Source of the DNA: CAYWBW01 sp964456745
GTDB taxonomy: Bacteria > Patescibacteriota > Gracilibacteria > GCA-2401425 > JAJOLG01
Length of the DNA: 20,957 nucleotides
Assembly: GCA_964456745.1 (NCBI GenBank)
Contig: CAYWBW010000032.1
Coordinates: forward strand, 1-20,957
Direction: 5' to 3'
Below are positions 18,052 through 20,957 of this stretch, one piece after another. Position numbers and translations under genes: made by a program. Each line of letters begins with the position of its first letter. Within the stretch, counting starts at the first letter, position 1. The notes below the pieces were generated by a model. It made no database searches. It saw nothing but the letters and a program-made list of their open reading frames with translations, and was not told the origin of the DNA.

Positions 18052-18891
18052 ATGCTTAAATTAGCAAATTGATCACAAAATGAAATAGAAAGATTTAAAC
18101 AAAGTGAAGAATTGGAATGTGTTGTTAATACAACATGTGAAGATTTATTTGTAGTTATACATAAGATTAATAATCTTGAAGAAGTATGGGCTAGTATAAT
18201 ATTAATTTACAAATCAACGTCTTGAGAGCTTTCAGGCGTACTTCACAAGCCAAAATTATGAACCAATCCCAGTCAAAGATTATTCTTAGATGACCCTGAT
18301 CCATTTATAAATGATCCTAGTCATACAGTCATTTGAGAAGTTTATCCTTCCATTTACTTTGATAAATATTCACGACATGTTTGACTAGAAATATCTCAAG
18401 ATTGTTCATGAGTATGATTTTGACAGTTTTTATTTGGATTATATGAGCAATTAAATTGAAGCATATTTCATGAGATTTCTCATAATATTTGAAAAATAAA
18501 ATTTTTAATTAGAAATTGATTTAAACCATGTTTTATAGAATTGGCATCTTCATTATGTGATAATAGTGGACTTTCAACCAAGCTAATTAGTATAGGTGAT
18601 AATGAAAGATTAATTTATTTTATATCAAATGTACTCATGAAAATAGAAGATAGAAATAACTTTAATAATATTCATGAATGAACTTTATGATTATTTTTCC
18701 AATTTTTTAGATATGATGATTCTTTCCTTAAACAATTGCAAAATCGAACTTGAGACAGGGACTTGTCTTCATTTGATTTTTGATCTAAACAAATTTCTTC
18801 TTCAACATTTTCAAAATTGATTTTATCTTCAGATGTCATTTCTTTGTTTAACCTAATTAATGAATATGTAGATGCTCAACGATTTTATTAG
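18052..18891 (+). CDS. Possible GNAT-fold acyltransferase with C-terminal extension
   Basis: The 279-residue product (ATG 18052, TAG 18889-18891) is soluble. Residues about 105-165 read like a GNAT core. The strand VGLEISQDCSGVGFGQFLFG is in the place of motif A ('v.p..rG.GiG..Ll', the acetyl-CoA pyrophosphate loop). It is followed by a helix, then IFHEISHNIGKIKFLIRNGF, which matches 'v...N..ai.lyek.GF'. The first hundred residues hold strands such as LFVVIHKINNLEEV, and the last hundred are helical and unassigned. GNAT enzymes move an acyl group from CoA to an amine; the substrate is unknown. Because the Q/R-x-x-G-x-G/A loop is not canonical, I keep the call tentative. Confidence 0.55.
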
Positions 18892-18906
18892 ATTATTAGT
18901 ATATTT

Positions 18907-18932
18907 TATATATATTATTAATAATATATATA
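18907..18932. repeat. Perfect AT-only palindrome
   Basis: A 13-bp perfect inverted repeat without a loop (TATATATATTATT and its complement) lies 15 nt after the GNAT-like stop and 33 nt before the next start. It might act as a weak terminator or regulatory site, but it consists only of A and T. Confidence 0.35.
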
Positions 18933-18964
18933 CTCAAAATAAAGTTACTTATTACTAATATTTT

Positions 18965-19261
18965 ATGAACACTATACTATCAATAAAATGAATTGTTTTT
19001 ATTTTAATAATCCTTATTTTGCTAGTAGCAATACCTGCTATTAAAATCAAAAGAGAGGAGTATAAGAAAACAGGTAAGCATCCAAGGTGACATTATATGG
19101 GTATTGGTTTAATAATAGGCCTAACAATAAGTTTTCTATCATGATTTATAATTGATAACTCATGATTATGAGTTCCTGTATGAGTTGCTCTAGGTCTTGC
19201 AATTTGAGCTGTAATTGAAAAGAAATTTGCTAGTGAATTACGTTCGCTTACAAAAAAGTAA
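18965..19261 (+). CDS. Small membrane protein with glycine-rich helices
   Basis: The 98-residue product (ATG 18965, TAA 19259-19261) has three hydrophobic stretches: GIVFILIILILLVAIPAI, then YMGIGLIIGLTISFLSGFII and GLGVPVGVALGLAIGAVIE. The Gly residues are mostly TGA codons. A basic loop (KIKREEYKKTGKHPRG) follows helix 1, and the C-terminus (EKKFASELRSLTKK) is basic, so both are probably cytoplasmic. No family assigned. The next coding frame begins inside its last codons. Confidence 0.7.
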
Positions 19262-19509
19262 GACTTCAAAAATATTGATTAATATGATGAATAGTTTTAT
19301 TAATATTATGAATTTCTGTTTTTTTTACAACTAGCTATGTCAAAAATTCAGACCAATCTAAAAGCAGTACAATATCTTCTTTTAAAGAGTGTGTTAAGGC
19401 AGGATTTCCTCTAATGGAAAGTTATCCAAGACAATGTCATGATAAAAAGGGTTGAATAACTTTTACTGAAAGGATACATTCATTTAATCTTAGGATTGGG
19501 AATGTCTAA
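19237..19509 (+). CDS. Membrane-anchored 'ESYPRQC' domain protein; start unresolved
   Basis: The frame is open from 19234 (after TAG 19231) to TAA 19507-19509 and contains no ATG, GTG or TTG, so 19237 (ATT) is only a nominal start. It encodes a clear hydrophobic anchor, YGLIGGIVLLILGISVFFTT. Next come a Ser-rich linker and SFKECVKAGFPLMESYPRQC plus HDKKGGITFTE. This matches the small domain 'ECV.aG.PvmESYPRQC....G.TF.E' that recurs in CPR and archaeal hypothetical proteins, usually exported and membrane-tethered; its two Cys may pair. The start may be a rare codon, translation may be coupled to the upstream gene, or the start may have been lost. Function unknown. Confidence 0.6.
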
Positions 19510-19605
19510 TACTTCTTCTTCAGGAACATTTAACCTTTCCCATTGTTTCTTTTGATCTTCTTTTGTAGGTAATTTTCATCAATGCCGCTTTTTACTTGTG
19601 CTATT
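19411..19605 (-). CDS. Small antisense frame or gene remnant
   Basis: On the minus strand a frame open to TAG 19411-19413 reads STSKKRHGGKLPTKEDQKKQ, then WERLNVPEEEVLDIPNPKIK, which looks like a real soluble helical protein. It has no standard start codon, and its last third (from 19509 down) is antisense to the conserved domain of the plus-strand gene. I suspect a truncated small gene whose 3' end runs into its neighbour; codons before 19605 stay open for a few more residues. Confidence 0.25.
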
Positions 19606-19679
19606 ATATATTAAAATATATGTTTGCTAAATGTTTCCAAATAGCTAAACTTGTTGACATAAGGTAGGTAGTATAAAAT

Positions 19680-20435
19680 ATGGAACTAGATATAATAATA
19701 GCATCAATTTGAGTCTTTATATGAGAATTGTATTGAAATATGGTTTGAGGATGAAGTCTTGTAACACAGACTGTGTTACAGAATATTTTGCATATAGATA
19801 TTAAATCAGCAATGGCACTGGATAATACAGCAGTTATTTGATCAAATATTTGAATGATGTTAATACTGGCAAGAAAATATAAGGTTAAATGGTGGTATAT
19901 TCTTTTTACTTTTTTTCAAATAGCATGAGCTGTACTATGATCATTAATACTGGTTAATATTGATAAAGAGTTATTACAGGGAATATTTATAGTTATGATT
20001 ATTCTTTTGGTGATAAAAAATCTTTTCATAAAAGACTTAAAACACAAAGAAAAGTGATTTCAGGTTAATTGAAAAAATATTGCACTACTCTCGGCTGCTG
20101 CAATCTTTATTTGAGCATACAACTGAGCGTTTGTTATTTGAGATTGGATTGTAGCATTATTAATACTCACAAGCTTCTTTTCAATTAAATACCATAACGC
20201 AGTATATCTACTTGTATTTTCTGTGATATTTTCACAGCCAATGGCTGCATACCAATATTATACACATGGCTTGATAGATTTTAAATTTATTATTCCAATG
20301 ATTACTGCAACTATTTGCTGATGAATATTAGCTGGATTAATTTTAGATAAGATTCACTATAAAAAATTAGAAACCTTCCTTAAATATTTAAGTGTTGTAT
20401 TTGTAATTTATTTAATCTGGGGATTGGCTTTCTAA
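19680..20435 (+). CDS. TauE/SafE (UPF0721) family permease
   Basis: The 251-residue product (ATG 19680, TAA 20433-20435) has the TauE/SafE length and plan of about eight helices in two repeats. The first repeat starts GVFIGELYGNMVGGGSLVTQ, the family's 'G.igG..G.GGg.l..p' loop, then SAMALDNTAVIGSNIGMMLI ('a..tn......s'). The second repeat has AAAIFIGAYNGAFVIGDWIV, the mirrored 'G...G..G.G.g'. Members export or import sulfite, sulfoacetate or other organosulfur anions; the substrate is unknown. The DUF2000 gene follows after 26 nt and may be co-transcribed. A TTGACA (19654) and TATAAA (19672) upstream are only 12 nt apart, too close for a normal promoter. Confidence 0.82.
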
Positions 20436-20461
20436 TATCTATAAACTAAACATAATTTTAT

Positions 20462-20899
20462 ATGCAAAATTTACCAAATGAAAACGAAAAAAGATTCATC
20501 TCAATCTTGAATAAAAAAATAGAGACCTGAAAGCTTTTTAATGCATTATGACATATGACAGCATGATTAACTGGATGATGTTGAGAGAAATTCAAAGAAA
20601 TGTGTTTCTTGGAATACAAAGATAAAGATAATTGAATACATCCAAATATTTCACATTATCCATTTATAGTTCTTAAGGCTGATAATTGAAATAAAATTCG
20701 CAGAGTTCGTGAAGAAGCCATAAAGAGATGAATATTGTTTTCAGATTTTACAAGTACAATGACAGTCTGAACTTCTGAAGATCAGGTAAATAAGACTTCA
20801 GAAACATTGGAGCAGGATCTTGAGTATTATTGAATCACTCTGTTTTGATGAACTGATGAATTAAGAGAGTTTACTGGCAAGTTCTCATTATATAATTAA
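20462..20899 (+). CDS. DUF2000 (Pth2-like fold) protein
   Basis: The 145-residue product (ATG 20462, TAA 20897-20899) contains KLFNALGHMTAGLTGGCGEK at 24-43, like the 'lNa.aHl..gl.g' start of DUF2000 proteins. HYPFIVLKADNGNKIRRVRE follows, then DFTSTMTVGTSEDQV and a final YYGITLFGGTDELREFTGKF, all in family order. DUF2000 proteins have a peptidyl-tRNA hydrolase 2-like fold but no proven activity. Follows the TauE/SafE-like gene by 26 nt. Confidence 0.7.
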
Positions 20900-20908
20900 T
20901 TATTGAGA

Positions 20909-20936
20909 TTGCTAACTAATTATATATAAGTATACT
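20909..20936 (+). promoter_or_regulatory. Putative promoter reading out of the window
   Basis: TTGCTA (20909-20914), 16 nt, TATACT (20931-20936). Transcription would begin near 20943, inside the inverted repeat GGTTAAT-GTCA-ATTAACC (20939-20956), and continue past the window edge. Confidence 0.4.
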
Positions 20937-20957
20937 ATGGTTAATGTCAATTAACCC

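Noticed and set aside
19654..19677. TTGACA followed by TATAAA as promoter of the TauE/SafE gene
   Set aside because: The boxes are only 12 nt apart, too close for a normal sigma-70-type promoter.
43..20917. A 13-base string (GAGATTGCTAACT) present in opposite orientation near both window ends
   Set aside because: A 13-mer match is expected by chance in a 21-kb AT-rich window, and one copy is the coding end of the zinc-ribbon gene.
20939..20956. Hairpin GGTTAAT-GTCA-ATTAACC as a terminator
   Set aside because: It is AT-rich with no T-run before the window ends, and it lies just after a promoter-like pair.
1..20957. tRNA, rRNA, CRISPR array, insertion sequence
   Set aside because: No cloverleaf with a conserved T-arm, no spaced direct repeats and no transposase motifs were seen when reading both strands by eye.

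Overview
Organism and genetic code. This very AT-rich window only makes sense if TGA is read as glycine (translation table 25, used by the Patescibacteria/CPR phyla Gracilibacteria BD1-5 and Absconditabacteria SR1). With TAA and TAG as the only stops, the short broken reading frames join into long ones. In-frame TGA then falls on invariant glycines, for example the DTPGH and DFGSE glycines of the TypA GTPase and the SG of a SIS-like domain. The CPR-type zinc-ribbon proteins and the small 'ECV..G.P..ESYPRQC' protein support this placement.

Layout. Positions 45-1244 (-) hold a cysteine-rich zinc-ribbon protein, and 5616-7364 (-) a longer paralogue that heads a compact run with an EamA-type permease (4710-5597) and a YbaK/ProX aminoacyl-tRNA deacylase (4232-4699). 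Both zinc-ribbon genes share a recognisable promoter block. Between them lie a RelBE-like toxin-antitoxin pair (1597-2228, -), a clan AA (retropepsin-like) aspartic protease with a small upstream gene (2604-3156, +), and about 1 kb of decayed coding sequence (3157-4169, +). Positions 7569-8844 carry three unrecognised small genes. At 8888-10084 (-) is a pentapeptide-repeat protein with a C-terminal SIS-like segment, divergent from an N-formylglutamate amidohydrolase-like gene (10142-10984, +). An acidic single-pass membrane protein (11063-11629, +) and typA/bipA (11665-13458, -) follow.

The most unusual locus is 13648-16807 (+). Two overlapping genes encode a 330-residue protein of unknown function and a 732-residue radical SAM protein whose long N-terminal extension appears to share a domain with its neighbour. 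A palindrome-rich promoter precedes them. Downstream are two small envelope proteins on the minus strand (16809-17707), a long nested hairpin ending directly before a 23-residue hydrophobic peptide ORF (17801-17957), and a possible GNAT acetyltransferase (18052-18891). A string of membrane proteins including a TauE/SafE permease and a DUF2000 protein runs to 20899, and a promoter points out of the window at its right edge.

Promoters mostly look like TTGANN or TTGCTA, 16-17 nt, then TATAAT/TATACT, and several give short 5' leaders. No tRNA, rRNA, CRISPR array or intact transposon was seen. All functional calls come from reading motifs by eye; no database search was run.
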